A stretch of 64,000 bases of DNA, taken from Hyalella azteca. Its lineage: Eukaryota > Arthropoda > Malacostraca > Amphipoda > Hyalellidae. Both the position numbers and the translations under genes were made by a program. This document shows, piece after piece, positions 12,887 to 24,597 of this stretch (the first letter of the stretch is position 1; each line of letters starts with the position of its first letter). The DNA lies in assembly GCF_000764305.2 (NCBI RefSeq), contig NW_025939222.1:62001-126000 (forward strand). The letters are read 5' to 3'. The notes beneath the pieces were generated by a model. It was not told the DNA's origin. It made no database searches and saw nothing but the letters and a program-made list of their open reading frames with translations.

Positions 12887-14540
12887 AGGGCTCTACCACA
12901 CACTGCGCTTAGCCAGTTGCACGGCTCATGCGACCGAAAGGCTTGTGGTGCACGGCCGGATTCATGCAGTTCCACTGGCGAGCTGGGCTGGTTGGTCGCA
13001 GTCTCTTGTCCGCTAGTTACAGTTCAAGCTATAAAGTCGGGGTATGAAGTGAAGATTCGGTGTAACGCTCAGTGGTGGACGATCATTACACTCTGGGCTA
13101 TTCGCTCTTGTATCTGGTGGTGTAAATCTCTAGATATTTAAAACAAGATGATGCCATGGGCTGGTTACTGAAGGCAGGGTTAATACAGGGCTGATTGGTG
13201 GCCTTACGGAAATATGCTAGGCGTTCTATTCAATGGCTGATTGGTGCACAAAATTGGTGGTGCACGACTGCGCTCCCCTTCCATGCAATTTCATGTGCAT
13301 CGCGGGAATAAAAAGAAACTATTCTAAGCAGTAGAGTGCTAATATTAACGCAATAAATATTACTTCATTTGTCCGAACTTTGTTATAAATCATATTTATA
13401 TTTATTATCAAAATCATTAAGAACAGAGCAGTGAACCGACCAGTGGATAAAATTCAATTAACATCAAGATTTATAGTAGTCGATAGAAGAATGTTAGAGT
13501 TAGAAAAACTGAGCTCACTTTAAACTAAATCATTTATGCAAACTAAATCGTTGCTGGAGATATTTCCAGTCATGACTAGCGAATAGATAGGCCTGGCGAC
13601 TTATCACATTCAGACGCAGCTCAAATGCCTGTGTGTTCCAACGGAAGCTTCGCAATTTGTTCTACCCTTGATTGATAAGGTCCAGGAAATGTTTAATCAT
13701 ATTATCTACGGTCAGTTATAAATACTTGAACCCAATAAACAAAGAGAGTAAGTAACAGCTTGTCTCATCACCGGATCCCATTATTCAAACTTGTGAACAG
13801 CGTCATAAGAGCGTCTTGTGTTTCATTCATGGACACAAGCAAAATTTTATAATCAAAGAAGCCTTTTCCTAGTGGCCGTTATCAAAAACGCAGGACAAAC
13901 TTCCATAAATTATAACTAGATCAGCAAGCAGTAGTACTTGTTTCCTCCTCTGATAGGTGGAACTCATTGTGAACAAAATTCATATTATTACACGAACGAA
14001 GCTGTCTGTCCCCTGTATCGTGAAAGACAATGCTGAATCCTTCGCGTATCGCAAGCTGTTTGGCATGTATGAGGCTATCGCACCCTGTCGCAAGCTGATA
14101 TAATGTAGGAAGGTAGTTGCGACATCGGAGAGTGTAATGCAGCAGTGGGATTAGTGTCCCGGAAACCTTCCATTATGTAGGATTTATAACTGGAGTGTCA
14201 GGGAAATCCCTCCATTGTTGGGGACGTCGTGAGGAGCAGGAAGTGGAGCCATTATTATCACCCACTTGCGGGGTTCAACGTGGCCACTTTACGTACAAAA
14301 TATGGAAGACTATTTATCCCCACGAACAGTGCGCCTGCAATCGCAGTCGCTTGTGTCTGGCGCGCCTGTGGATTGTTACGACAATTCATTTAGCGAGAAG
14401 CCTTATTAGCTTCTTTCGGGGAAATACTGACCGAGGTTCCATAATAAATATTTGCAAATAATAGGAATTTCATAACTCACAACCATGGCACGAAAGGCCA
14501 TGGTTGAGAATAGTTTGTTTTGAGTCTCGCAATGCAAATG
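12887..14540. other. intergenic, nothing recognised
   Basis: Mixed-composition DNA. Open frames at 12917 and 14195 (74 and 88 codons) have no recognisable motif. Confidence 0.4.
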
Positions 14541-14690
14541 AAATTCATTATGGTTTGGTTAGGCTCACGATAGTTTTGGTTTGGCTTAGGATGGCTTTGG
14601 AGAGGCTTATGATGGCTTTGGTTAGGCTCATGATGGTTTTGGTTTGACTCAAAGATGTTTTAGTTTGACTCATGGTTTCAGGCTTCTCAC
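14541..14690. repeat. degenerate minisatellite, about 27-bp unit
   Basis: Five to six imperfect units of the form GGTTAGGCTCATGATGGTTT with drifting GGCTTTGG and TTTGACTC variants. Confidence 0.7.
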
Positions 14691-15077
14691 GCAGCATCCA
14701 GTTCAGCAATTTTCAGGGAGATAGAGCAACACGAAATATCAACACACTCTTTAGAATCAATGAGCTTGAGCGCGTAAATATGATTTTCATCAAACATTCT
14801 TGTAGATATTTTTAATAAAATGGTTTTTAAAAAAGCATTATCGATATTTTACATTATTAGAAACACATTAACCAATCACACGTTGTGCGAGCAGTAAAAA
14901 AAACTGTATCGAATTCATATTGTGGGATAGAGTTCCATGATAGATCCCAGCTGTGGAGTTGGCTGGCGTTATGCAAAATGTTTGAAATATTTAATATAAG
15001 CACTTTCTTGAACAAACCGCTGACTTTAAAGAGGAACGTCGATGTTAAATCTCTCTACGGGAAGTCAAAGAAAATGA

Positions 15078-15320
15078 TCAGCAGCTCCACTGACGATTCA
15101 TCTCACTGGTGGCTCAGAAGACGCTCTTGATACACAATGCGGGCTTCAGAGAGACTTTGAACAGAAGATGAGGGTTCTCATAGCTATTGCCAGCCAGCCT
15201 GCCAAGTCTGTCGAGACAGACGATGTATCTCAGCACAAGCAGCTCCACACAATAGCACGCCGCAGGCCACAGCCGCAATACATTCAGAAAATGATCCGGA
15301 GTCTCAAAAGGGACTTTTAG
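15078..15320 (+). pseudogene. unrecognised 80-codon open frame without a clear start
   Basis: The frame is open from a TGA at 15075-15077 to a TAG at 15318-15320. It is better balanced in composition than neighbouring frames: it contains SEDALDTQCGLQRDFEQKMR and VLIAIASQPAKSVETDDVSQ, then a basic RRRPQPQYIQKMIRSLKRDF end. I recognise no family. It may be a remnant of a transposon protein, a terminal exon, or chance. There is no ATG until the middle of the frame, and I found no strong acceptor. Confidence 0.2.
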
Positions 15321-16076
15321 GGTACCTCTCAACGCTCTTTCAATAGAAGACGAAAAACGGGGGTTCTTTTGAAAGACTTTGACGTCAAATGGTCGGGCGA
15401 GACAGCCATTTATTTGAACTTAAATTCAATCAACGGCATCAGAACATTAAATTCATGCTCAACTCAAATGAGATGCACACTAGTAGCAACAACTCCCATG
15501 ATGTGAGCAAAAGAGCAGCCGTTATTTTAAGCGTCTTAACCCTAACCCCGACAGGGAAAATTTTAATTTTCAACTAACCACGGTCTGAACAAAATAAATT
15601 TAATTCATGAAACACAGAACGTCTTCTTCTCGAACTCTTTAATAATTTAGTAACATAATTATTAAGATCAAAAGTAGGCTAAAACATAGATGAGAGAATC
15701 CGTTTCGCACCAATGGGGCTGTGAAGCACAAACGTTCAAGGCTGCCGCTTACGTTACATAACAAGAACAACATAGCGTGCAAGGGTCACGATAGTGCGCC
15801 GATCTAATGGAGTTACAACAACACAATATTGGAGTTGCATAGCGCCTCGCAACTCCAATCGTTTGTTAGGAAACACAAGTGATATCGCCTCCGATTTTTC
15901 AGAGCAGATGTACACGATCATTTCTGCTTCACGTAGTGAAGTGAGAATCTCGTGTCAGCTGATACCTGATTTTAGACATGACATATAACAGCTGTATATT
16001 TATTTGATGCGTAAAACGCCTCAACCTTCGATTCCTGTTACATTTTCACGAATAAAACAAATATTCGCCGCCTTAA

Positions 16077-16413
16077 CACGTTGACTACGTATTGGTACAT
16101 ATGCGTACCACGAATGAATTCAGGTTGCCCAAAATCGGCCAAATCCGAGAACAAAAAAGGCCAAAAAGGCCGATAATTCAATGTATACTAGTTTATTTGT
16201 AGGTTCCGGTATAAAAATTCCATTTATTTTCTTTTTTCAGTATTTAAAATTTAATTAGGAAGCACCACTATCATAAATTTTAGCCGGCCAACGCAATTGA
16301 GAAAAACGAAATCACGGAATTTGTCCGGAAAAAATGACCGTCTGGCAACCCTGCTTAAAAAAGTACAAAAAAATGAAATAATAGTACAAGATGAAGCAAT
16401 CGTAGTCAACGTG
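16077..16413. mobile_element. piggyBac-like MITE (TTAA target, CACGTTGACTACG ends)
   Basis: A 337-bp element with 13-bp perfect terminal inverted repeats: CACGTTGACTACG at the left and CGTAGTCAACGTG at the right. TTAA lies at 16073-16076 on the left and ATAA at 16414-16417 on the right, consistent with a TTAA duplication with one change. TTAA targeting is characteristic of piggyBac. The interior also has CAGGTTGCCC near 16124 and GGCAACCCTG near 16340, an inverted pair of hAT type, so a second element may be nested inside. No transposase frame. Confidence 0.7.
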
Positions 16414-16514
16414 ATAATTCAACTATTTTCGCTTTGAATGATAGCTATATTGCTGCAATGAGAAAATCAAAGCCGAAAAATAGCACCAAAAAAGAATTTT
16501 TTCCAATAAACGAC

Positions 16515-16640
16515 AGCCGTACACACCTTCAGCTGAAGAAATATTACTATATTGTTTTATATTATTGAAGGCCGTTCACACCATTACAGCTAAAGAAATA
16601 TTGCTATATTGTCCTATAAAAAATACCGTACAAAGTCTCA
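16515..16640. repeat. tandem duplication, about 65-bp unit
   Basis: Two imperfect copies share the blocks CTGAAGAAATATTACTATAT and CTAAAGAAATATTGCTATAT, each followed by TTGT(T/C)(T/C)TATA. Confidence 0.6.
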
Positions 16641-16869
16641 CCATTCAATCATAAATAATCAGCACATTGTATTGATAAATTTAAAGGCAGAATATAAAGC
16701 AGATCACTAGAGCCACATTGATAGGAAATAAAGAGCCGCAGCACCAAACGGATATCGTCTACCGTGACGAACAACGGAAACAGTCGGTGGATGACGTACG
16801 TTAGATGGAACCAAGAGCGCAGTCCCCGGCCACTGAGTCACTATTCTGCTCTACACTAAAGTCATCAAT

Positions 16870-16990
16870 ACAATTGTGTTATAAAAGTGAACCTGTGTCC
16901 ATGCATTCTCAGTTACTGAAATGAATAAATATTGTATTATACAAGTGAACCTGTGCCCATGCATCCATGCATTCCCAGTTACTGGACAGA
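16870..16990. repeat. tandem duplication, about 60-bp unit
   Basis: Two copies of a block with AAGTGAACCTGTGTCCATGC and CAGTTACTG. The second copy has an extra ATCCATGC duplication. Confidence 0.65.
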
Positions 16991-17091
16991 AGAAATAATT
17001 ACCTGACAATATAATTTAAAGTTTGAAATATAAATAGAAATATTGATCGCGTCCTCTAACACTTGCAGCCATACAGCATTAGCGGCCACAC

Positions 17092-17310
17092 TTGCTGCTG
17101 TGCCCACGACTTGCTGCTGTGCCCACGACTTGCTGCTGTGCCCACGACTTGCTGCTGTGCCCACGACTTGCTGCTGTGCCCGCGACTTGCTGCTGTGCCC
17201 ACACGACTTGCTGCTGTGCCCACGACTTGCTGCTGTGTCCACGACTTGCTGCTGTGCCCACGACTTGCTGCTGTGCCCACTACTGTTCTGCCCACGACTG
17301 TTGTGCCCGT
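17092..17310. repeat. minisatellite, 18-bp unit
   Basis: About eleven near-perfect units of TTGCTGCTGTGCCCACGA. Because 18 is divisible by three and the unit has no stop on either strand, most frames stay open. The 60-123 codon frames here, with LLLCPRLAAVP or GHSSKSWAQQQV peptides, are repeat artefacts. Confidence 0.95.
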
Positions 17311-19135
17311 CTAACCAAGTCTGTAGCGTAACCCGGTTTTGTACCTTCATGGACGCCGAAAACTAAATATTTGCATTCGTGTTGAGTGGAAAATAAAATA
17401 AGTTAAAAACAGACGTTGCTGCTGCGCCGGCAGGAGCTTTGTTAGTTTTCTGTCTGTAACAGAAGGAAGGAAGCAGCAGCCGACCGCTGGAGCGTCAACA
17501 GTAAACAGAGCTCAGACAACACCGGCAGCTCCGTTGCTTGCGGTTCCTCCCTATAGTCTGCAGTGACGCTCACTTTGTCGTGCCATGGAAAAATGAAGCG
17601 CGGAACACGCTTGCGAGAAGGTACAGTCGCACAACGTCGTGATTAGTGCGAGATAGAATTCGTACTACGAGTAGATGATAGTATCTCACAGAGCGGCTAT
17701 TCCATCATTTTCATAATTATAGCTTCACTCATTCTCGGAGCACAATATTTAGTACACTGTTGGACAAAATATCCCAAGTTCGCTTCAAACTAATTTGAGA
17801 TTTTCAGGCAAAAGGCCTGTCGCCTAGAACTTTCTTTGCATTAGTTTGACACGTGTGCAGTCAAATTATTGTGGATGAACAGAAAAATATCGATCGCTGA
17901 GTTTAATGCAATATTCTTCAATTTTTTATTACACAATTTCAATTAAATTTTGGCGCATTAAGTGGAGCATGAACCGCGTTACAAACAACTCAATGCTCGC
18001 CAACTTTAGGTCAGCTACAAAATTCACTAATACGATAAAAACATCCACAACAATATTCATAATTACAGTGTTACTACAGTCTGGTTCAAAAATTCATTCC
18101 TAAATCTGAACCAATTAAATTAGTGCAGTTTATCCTCTGAAAGATCGTTTTCTAGTTTTAACAAATGAAGAAAACGATTCTCCCTACCTATTAGAAGGCA
18201 TACCGTGATAAATAAAACCCACTTCAGCGGTTTGAACAAAGCTTATGCTTTCATTTTTAATAGCATTCAGTTTTATCAAATTAGTAAGTTTACGTTGGTT
18301 TAACTTGCGAGTAGAGCTCATTATTTTTATGCCTTTTCTTTCTTTGTTTTGATTAAAGTATGGTTATTTGTACAACGGAATTAATTTTAGAAATGATGCA
18401 ATAGGAAAATGTGATCGTGTACGTACTGTACAGAGTGCATATGTAGTGTTAGACATTTTGCGACTTTCATTTTGTAGTAAAATTATAATTTCTAATGAAT
18501 AGACTTAAAGTTGAGTGCAAAGTTCAGCAAATACTGTGAATAGAATTCTGAGTAAATTCAGAGAACATCGTACTGAATATGGTAGATTATGTATATTTTT
18601 TACACAGAAGAGAACAAATTGACAAATGGATCAGTTAGTGCATGAACAGACCTTTTTCGGAGCAGGAGGAGAGTGTGACGTCAAGAGGAGCAGCGGGTGT
18701 CTGCTGCAGCCTCCGCACATCAGGCCCCGGCAAATCTGGCCAGGCAGTAACAGGGGACGTCGTTATAGTGTTCATAGGCTTGCAACGCGTTGTAAGTTGT
18801 GTGAGGTAGACTGGGCGGTATAGCCGCGTTATACTATGAGTAGTTGTAGTAAATTGAACGCTTTTGCGCCTTCTTAATGCAATTGGAAAGTAAAGATCAG
18901 CAATCCCTCTAACTATTGTAAAACACAATGATTCCAGTTCATGATTTAAATTAGGTCCGTGATATTGGATAAAGCTAACTCATTTAAAAATAAAAATTAC
19001 AAATATTACCAAGACCTTTAACAAAGTCAATCAAATGTTATCGTAGCGTTCAATGAAAAAATGAAACTGTATTTACTCTAAAGCCAAGAACTGATATCCT
19101 AGAAAATATTATCAATATATCGCAAAATTTTTCAG
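17311..19135. other. intergenic, no gene supported
   Basis: GC-richer patches at 17400-17660 and 18650-18830 could be distal exons or promoters of a gene outside the window. I found no recognisable peptide with matching splice sites in them. Confidence 0.35.
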
Positions 19136-19301
19136 GGAGCGTCTCACCGCCGTCAGCGCTGGGGCCGCACGCAGGAGCGGCGGTCGAGAAAGGCAGGTGG
19201 CGGGCGGAGGGCAGCGAGCGCCGCCGTGGAGGGCGCCGCGGGAAGCCAAAATTCGAGGAGACGCCAGCGGCGGGCGAGGCCGGCGTCGAGAAGGAGGCGC
19301 G
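19136..19301 (+). CDS. candidate GC-rich exon, unrecognised
   Basis: A strong acceptor (AAAATTTTTCAG) precedes a sharply GC-rich 166-nt block ending at a good donor (GCG then GTGAGG). All three + frames are open. The third frame reads basic residues, then GRRGKPKFEETPAAGEAGVE and KEA, and stops just past the donor, which is compatible with an internal coding exon. The other two frames are low-complexity Arg/Ala/Gly. I recognise no family. It could also be a non-coding first or 5' UTR exon or a GC-rich repeat fragment. Confidence 0.3.
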
Positions 19302-19365
19302 GTGAGGACCTACGCTCGTCCTGTACCGGCGAGATGAGAGCGAGCATCGTGACAATAAGGGTGCT

Positions 19366-19690
19366 ATACATATATAAATGGTCCTTCTTATAGACTATTA
19401 TCTGAGCGATTATTTTAACCACATATATACGTAAATGATCCTTCTTGTACACTATTAGCCGAGCGTTTATTTTAACCACATATATACGTAAATTATCCTT
19501 CTTTTAGACTATTATCTGAGCGATTATTTTAACCACATATATACGTAAATTATCCTTCTTTTAGACTATTATCTGAGCGATTATTTTAACCACATATATA
19601 CGTAAATGATCCTTCTTTTACACTATTAGCCGAGTGATTATTTTGACCATATATGTGCTACATAAAAGTATATGGTCCCTCCTGTTTCAT
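19366..19690. repeat. minisatellite, 57-bp unit
   Basis: The block CCTTCTT recurs at 19383, 19440, 19497, 19554 and 19611, giving an exact 57-bp period with CCACATATATACGTAAAT. The last unit decays after 19650. Confidence 0.9.
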
Positions 19691-20067
19691 CAGCGGTGTT
19701 ATGGCTTCTCATGCGGCAGCTGATGATCAGCGTGTACATCAACATACGTCAGACAATGATATTAATGTATCCATTACATAAAATTAACCTCAGCAAAACT
19801 CAATCCAAGGCGAACCGCTCTTTGCAAGATCAAATGTGATTATTAAAGCGGAAAACACTTTAAAGTAATATAACGTATCCGTTGCCACCTCTTACCAGCT
19901 ACTGTTGACCACCCCTGATACTTAAGAGCTCTCTTCAGCCATCGCTCACCTTATGGGGGTGTGGCGGACGAGGATGGCTGGGGACTGGTCAGATGACCGC
20001 CGGAATATCCGCATGACGCGGGGAGGCGGATAACTGCAGAGATAAGAAAATATTTATTTAAATACTA

Positions 20068-20279
20068 TAGGCCTGTCGCCGATTCTTAACATAGCAGAAC
20101 ATTCACAGCATTTTGCGGTCTCGAACTCGCAACTCACTGCTACAATTCTGCTGCGCTTAACCGCCCGGCCTCCTCGCCGATTCTGACCAGAAACTGGCGC
20201 ACAGAGCTGGGATCGAACCCGCACCTCTCTGCTCCAATCCTGGGACTCTGAACTTTAACCACTGGGCCACCCTGCCCAA
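20068..20279 (-). mobile_element. tRNA-derived SINE, near full-length
   Basis: On the minus strand it starts GGCAGGGTGGCCCAGTGGTT, which fits a polymerase III A box (TGGCCCAGTGG). The B-box core GGGTTCGATCCC follows and closes a tRNA-like head ending near GCTCTGTGCGCC. The unrelated body (GAATCGGCGAGGAGGCCGGG, GGTTAAGC) and the tail AAGAATCGGCGACAGGCC come next. It is the most complete of four copies or fragments in the window (12396, 56520, 58183). A functional tRNA is unlikely because the anticodon arm and acceptor pairing are not intact. Confidence 0.85.
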
Positions 20280-21414
20280 TGAGGAACATTTAATTGGAAC
20301 GCAGAGCTTTTTATATATAATTAAGGTTCCTGTCATTCCAATTTAATACCCGCTAAAAGTACAATGCGGATCTCATTTGTACAATTATTCTCGTGTAGAT
20401 ATATACATTGACCGAACGATACGTCTCTTAACCGAACGAGCTCGTTGATAAGAAATAACTTTTAATCACAGATTATTAAGTGATGAATCAAATTTTGATC
20501 GAATACTGTGTATAGAGAGAGTACTAAACTTTCTATGTATAGAAAACGGTCATATATGAATATTCTTCGCTGCTGTGAGGTTCGCACAACTTTTGATGAA
20601 AGTAAATCCCAAAAATGATTTCAAAGTAGTGAAATTTCGGATCATGAACCGACCTTACGAAGTGACTATCGCCTCACCCGCATTAAGCGAATACCATGAA
20701 GTGCAACCGACCTTCTGATAAATAGGCGCAGAGAAATAAACTTCAAGAGTTTGGGAAAACTTCGTTCTGCAGCCCTCGAACACCCCCATCTCTGATTTTT
20801 AATGTTATTAACCAAAGAGAGGCAAATTGCCCAAATAAATGTAATAGTGAGCTGCACTAACACAAATGGACAATTATTGCCTTGCATGATTTGTGTGTTG
20901 CGCACGCTATTCAAAGCACAATTATGCAATAAAAGTGAGACGAGCATCATGTCGTTTGAAACCAATTCAATTCTGCATTACATCTCCTCTGTCGCAGCAT
21001 CTGCCATGCAAGCCTTGATGACGATTTAGTAAGGTTAAAAATCAAATGAATGAGGTTTCTAACCTCCCAAAAACATTGAAAAAATTGATAAAGAGCAATC
21101 AATGAAAATTCATTTAATTACACTTCGAATAATTTGACCCAGAAACTGAGTTTTCAAATTTCATTTTCCTTTTTATTAATGTGGTAATGACCTATAAATG
21201 GTTGTGGCTAAACAGGCTTTGAACAATGCAGTATAAAAAGGCATGCACTAAAGTTTAATTCGTAAATTATCTTCAAAAGGACATTATAAATGCACTGAAG
21301 CACCAGGCGTTGGCACCGGACTGCGGACACGCGACCCACAGTTTCCGCTGCACGGACAGGAACGCCCCTACAGAGTGCAAAGCTCGTACACAACGCACTG
21401 TATATAAATGCTCT
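20280..21414. other. intergenic, nothing recognised
   Basis: AT-rich DNA with chance frames only. A TATATAAATG motif occurs at about 21401, just before the 61-bp array, without an attached gene. Confidence 0.4.
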
Positions 21415-21585
21415 GGGCGTGCCGTGAGTGCAGACACAACTGCCACTGCACCAGATAAACGCACCAACTGCACCGGGGCGTGCCGTGAGTGCAGACACAA
21501 CTGCCACTGCACCAGATGAACGCACCAACTGCACCGAGGCGTGCCGTGAGTGCAGACACAACTGCCACTGCACCAGATAAACAAA
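21415..21585. repeat. minisatellite, 61-bp unit
   Basis: Three units begin at 21415, 21476 and 21537 with GGGCGTGCCGTGAGTGCAGA and contain ACTGCCACTGCACCAGAT. The 61-bp period shifts the frame each unit, so the 115-151 codon minus-strand frames overlapping it are not genes. Confidence 0.9.
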
Positions 21586-22855
21586 TGCACGACAACAGCA
21601 ATAGAAAAATAAATAAACAACTAAAACTGTCGAATTTGATGCGAGTAAAACAACTAACATCAATTATAAATGCATATCACGATAAAAAACATATCATGAA
21701 TAAAAAATAAAACATTTTTGTTCAAAAACTTTTATATTGGTTCCGATGCAGGCAGTTTATTCATAACCGAATTTGTTTCCCATTTGACGTACGAGCAAAA
21801 GGCTCCATGAAAGGTTATAAATTGAAGATGCCCGTACACCAAAAATCCATTTCAAAAGAAGTATGAATGAGTTGGAGTAAGTAATAGTAACTGTAATACG
21901 ATATACGATAAAAGAAAATTCAATTTTGTGCAACATAAGTTGCATGGATATTTCGTAGTTTTTACCTGCTAAACTATGGATCTCGGAACAAAAGCATGCC
22001 CTTGACATTGTTCTCCCTTTTACTGCTGATGTAATTACCAGGACTCAATCCCGCATTACAAGTACGTACTACAAAGAAGACCAAAGAGCACCAAAGATAT
22101 TAATTACCAAAGCACCATTCAGCGCGGGATCTTATCACTGGACTTTCCTCGCTAATAAAGCGTGTTACTCATCCCGTTTAATGGATAAGCTTCACAGTTC
22201 ATCAAGCAAGCGAGAGCTCCACATGACGACAAACTAGCTCCATTGTCTCCGCTAGTTGAACCCCACCTAAAAGCCCTTGATAGCTTGATAGTCCGTAGTA
22301 TCATCACAACGACCCAAGGCTTTTAGTTTACAAGGTGAAGCGCGCTATCATATAATGAAGCTGAAGGAAAGGTCTCGGTTATGGACGCCTTCGATCTGTG
22401 GATTTTTTTTATGCCTACCAACAAGCAAGGGAAATGACTCAGAATGAAGCTTCGCATATGACAACAGCCGGACATGCGAAGAGGCAAATCTGTGGATTAA
22501 ACAAACCACTCGTCTTCATTGCCGTTCAAAAGATAAGAACATTTAATAGTTACCCATAGGAGCTCGTCAATATAAATTTTGAAATCAAACTATAAATTAT
22601 CCGTTAATTATGTAATTAGGGCTACTACGAAAGAATTAGTAGCCACTGAATAGGAATGCCATTACTTACAAAACGAATTTCTACCCAGGGAGGCATAATT
22701 GAACTAATTTTTTTTATAACCTGCAGATAACATTTACAACCTTTCCTATTAAAGAGTTTAGTATACTGAAGCCCGGGCGTAGCAGCGCGCGCACACGGTG
22801 CAGGGCATATAATAACGTTTTAGGCGCGTCACTGCGCCGCGGCGGAGGCAAGACC
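21586..22855. other. intergenic, nothing recognised
   Basis: AT-rich DNA apart from a GC-rich patch at 22770-22855. No supported exon or repeat. Confidence 0.4.
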
Positions 22856-22863
22856 AAATTACA

Positions 22864-23117
22864 CATGGTTGAACTGGTATAAGGTTGACCCATCAGAAGC
22901 CCATTTTTGCGGATGTAGTTTGTTGTTCGCTTGTGACGTCACTGATCTCAGTGACGTCACGAGCATTAACCAATCACCGAAATGCGATCAAACCAGTCAA
23001 CCAATCCGTCATGGGAATGACGGGTTTGTTTACGTTTCTCGATCTACGTGACGTTGCAAGAAAGCTGAACTGAAAGGCGGAACTTCTCGTGGGTCAACCT
23101 TATATAGTTCAACCATG
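22864..23117. mobile_element. hAT-type MITE with perfect 8-bp target duplication
   Basis: A 254-bp element bounded by inverted repeats of about 36 bp: CATGGTTGAACTGGTATAAG at the left, and the right end matching CATGGTTGAACTATATAAGG read in reverse. It is flanked by a perfect 8-bp duplication AAATTACA (22856-22863 and 23118-23125). An 8-bp duplication with CA...TG termini is the hAT signature. Inside is the palindrome GTGACGTCACTGATC... holding two perfect TGACGTCA sites (22934-22941 and 22952-22959). No coding capacity. Confidence 0.9.
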
Positions 23118-24454
23118 AAATTACAGAACCTCGATCTCCTACGCGTGAGAAGCGCGCTTGTTAGGAGTTAGTAGCGCTTGTGTTAGTAGCTTGCATATGT
23201 GACTGCAGTCCTGCAACGCGGTATGTAATGCGAGTGAATAACTGTCTTGGGTATGAATTTACATGAGAATGCCCAGTAACATGCATCAAGACAAATAATT
23301 CAGCACAATGAAAAGCCCTGAGAAGATTTCCAGCTCTTCCATCTTCATGTTGCCAGGCCTCAGTCAACAAGTAACTTTTCAATATAAAATGAGCAATAGC
23401 TGTGTTCACGGATGAGTGAGGTGCCGAAGTTGGACAAATGAATGGCATCGAGAGTAGCGGCTTCGCAGTTCACATTACTCATCAAAACTATATAGTAACT
23501 ATTATATATAACGAGTAACAATAACGGACGAAAGAATATAATAGTGCTGCCAGTTGTCGGTCGATCAGCTTTTCCAGCATGTAGGAACACAGAGGGCAAC
23601 CAGAAACATCCTAGTTTACATCTGCACCAGATATAGTAGTATATGTTCCTCATGCACAAAATAATGTTTAGGGGAGGGCACTCGAACAAGGATTCATTCG
23701 TACATCGAAAAATCATCCTAGTAATTCGTATAGGGTAAAAGTTGATGGTGATTATATCAGATTAGCATTAGAAGGGAATATTTGATGTAAGAAATATCAA
23801 GCATTCATTCGTGAGCGGCAGACTTAATAGCTAATAAGTACATTCAACGCTAGTTCTCAGAAGTGGGAAGCAACTTCAAATGTTATACTATAATGATTGC
23901 TTTTCACTGGAGGGCAGTATCAATGTGAGTTATAATATGTATAGACTAGGTACTGCTCCAAACGCGCACGTCTGTAATCAAATTTTTGAACCGCATTTGA
24001 CATCATGAACCGCATTTGACATCATGAACCACATTGCCTTGTCAAACCATCAGACTAAAAAATCAATAAATAGTTACTATTTCGGTTATTAATTTAGATC
24101 ACTAAACATGTAATTCTCAATTAAATATAAAGGAGTTTCTCTTCAATCCTGACATTTAGAATAAATATAACGGTCACACATGAACACGAAAGTCTCTGTC
24201 TGACATGTGCAGTAAGCTACATGATGGATGTCAGGCCGAGCAAGTTCTGGCTAACAGAAGACTGAACGATTTTTGAGGATAAATGTGATGGTACCCTTCA
24301 TGTCACCAAAACGGAAGCAAATAAAACTGTGCTTGTTGCAAAAAAGTCACCCCGGGATAACTTTTGAAGTTGCAGTATAAGGTTAACCTAACTGAACTAT
24401 GTATATATACATAGCTAGTATGATACTACTCGTACATAAAACTAAAAACATGTC
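23118..24454. other. intergenic, no gene supported
   Basis: Contains 95- and 118-codon minus frames with no recognised motif and a 22-bp direct duplication GAACCGCATTTGACATCAT near 23987-24033. Confidence 0.4.
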
Positions 24455-24597
24455 AAAAAATATAACTCAGTACTCGCTGCAGTGAGTGACAGAGAGCGCA
24501 TTTTCTCGTCGACGAAAACGTAAAGTCGCGGACAGACAGACGGACATGACGAGCACAATAGCGCTTTTATCCATAAATGAGAAAATGCGCTAAAAAC
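24455..24597 (+). repeat. GACGGACA-bearing dispersed element, copy 2
   Basis: It starts AAAAATATAACTCAGTACTC, passes GAGTGACAGAGAGCGCATTT and a shorter GACAGACGGACA run, and ends GAGAAAATGCGCTAAAAA. The order is as in 4612-4797, with a 40-bp shorter GACA tract. Confidence 0.7.

Noticed and set aside
20160..20279. tRNA gene on the minus strand (A and B boxes present)
   Set aside because: The sequence continues into a dispersed non-tRNA body with a shared tail and lacks a clean acceptor stem, so it is a SINE.
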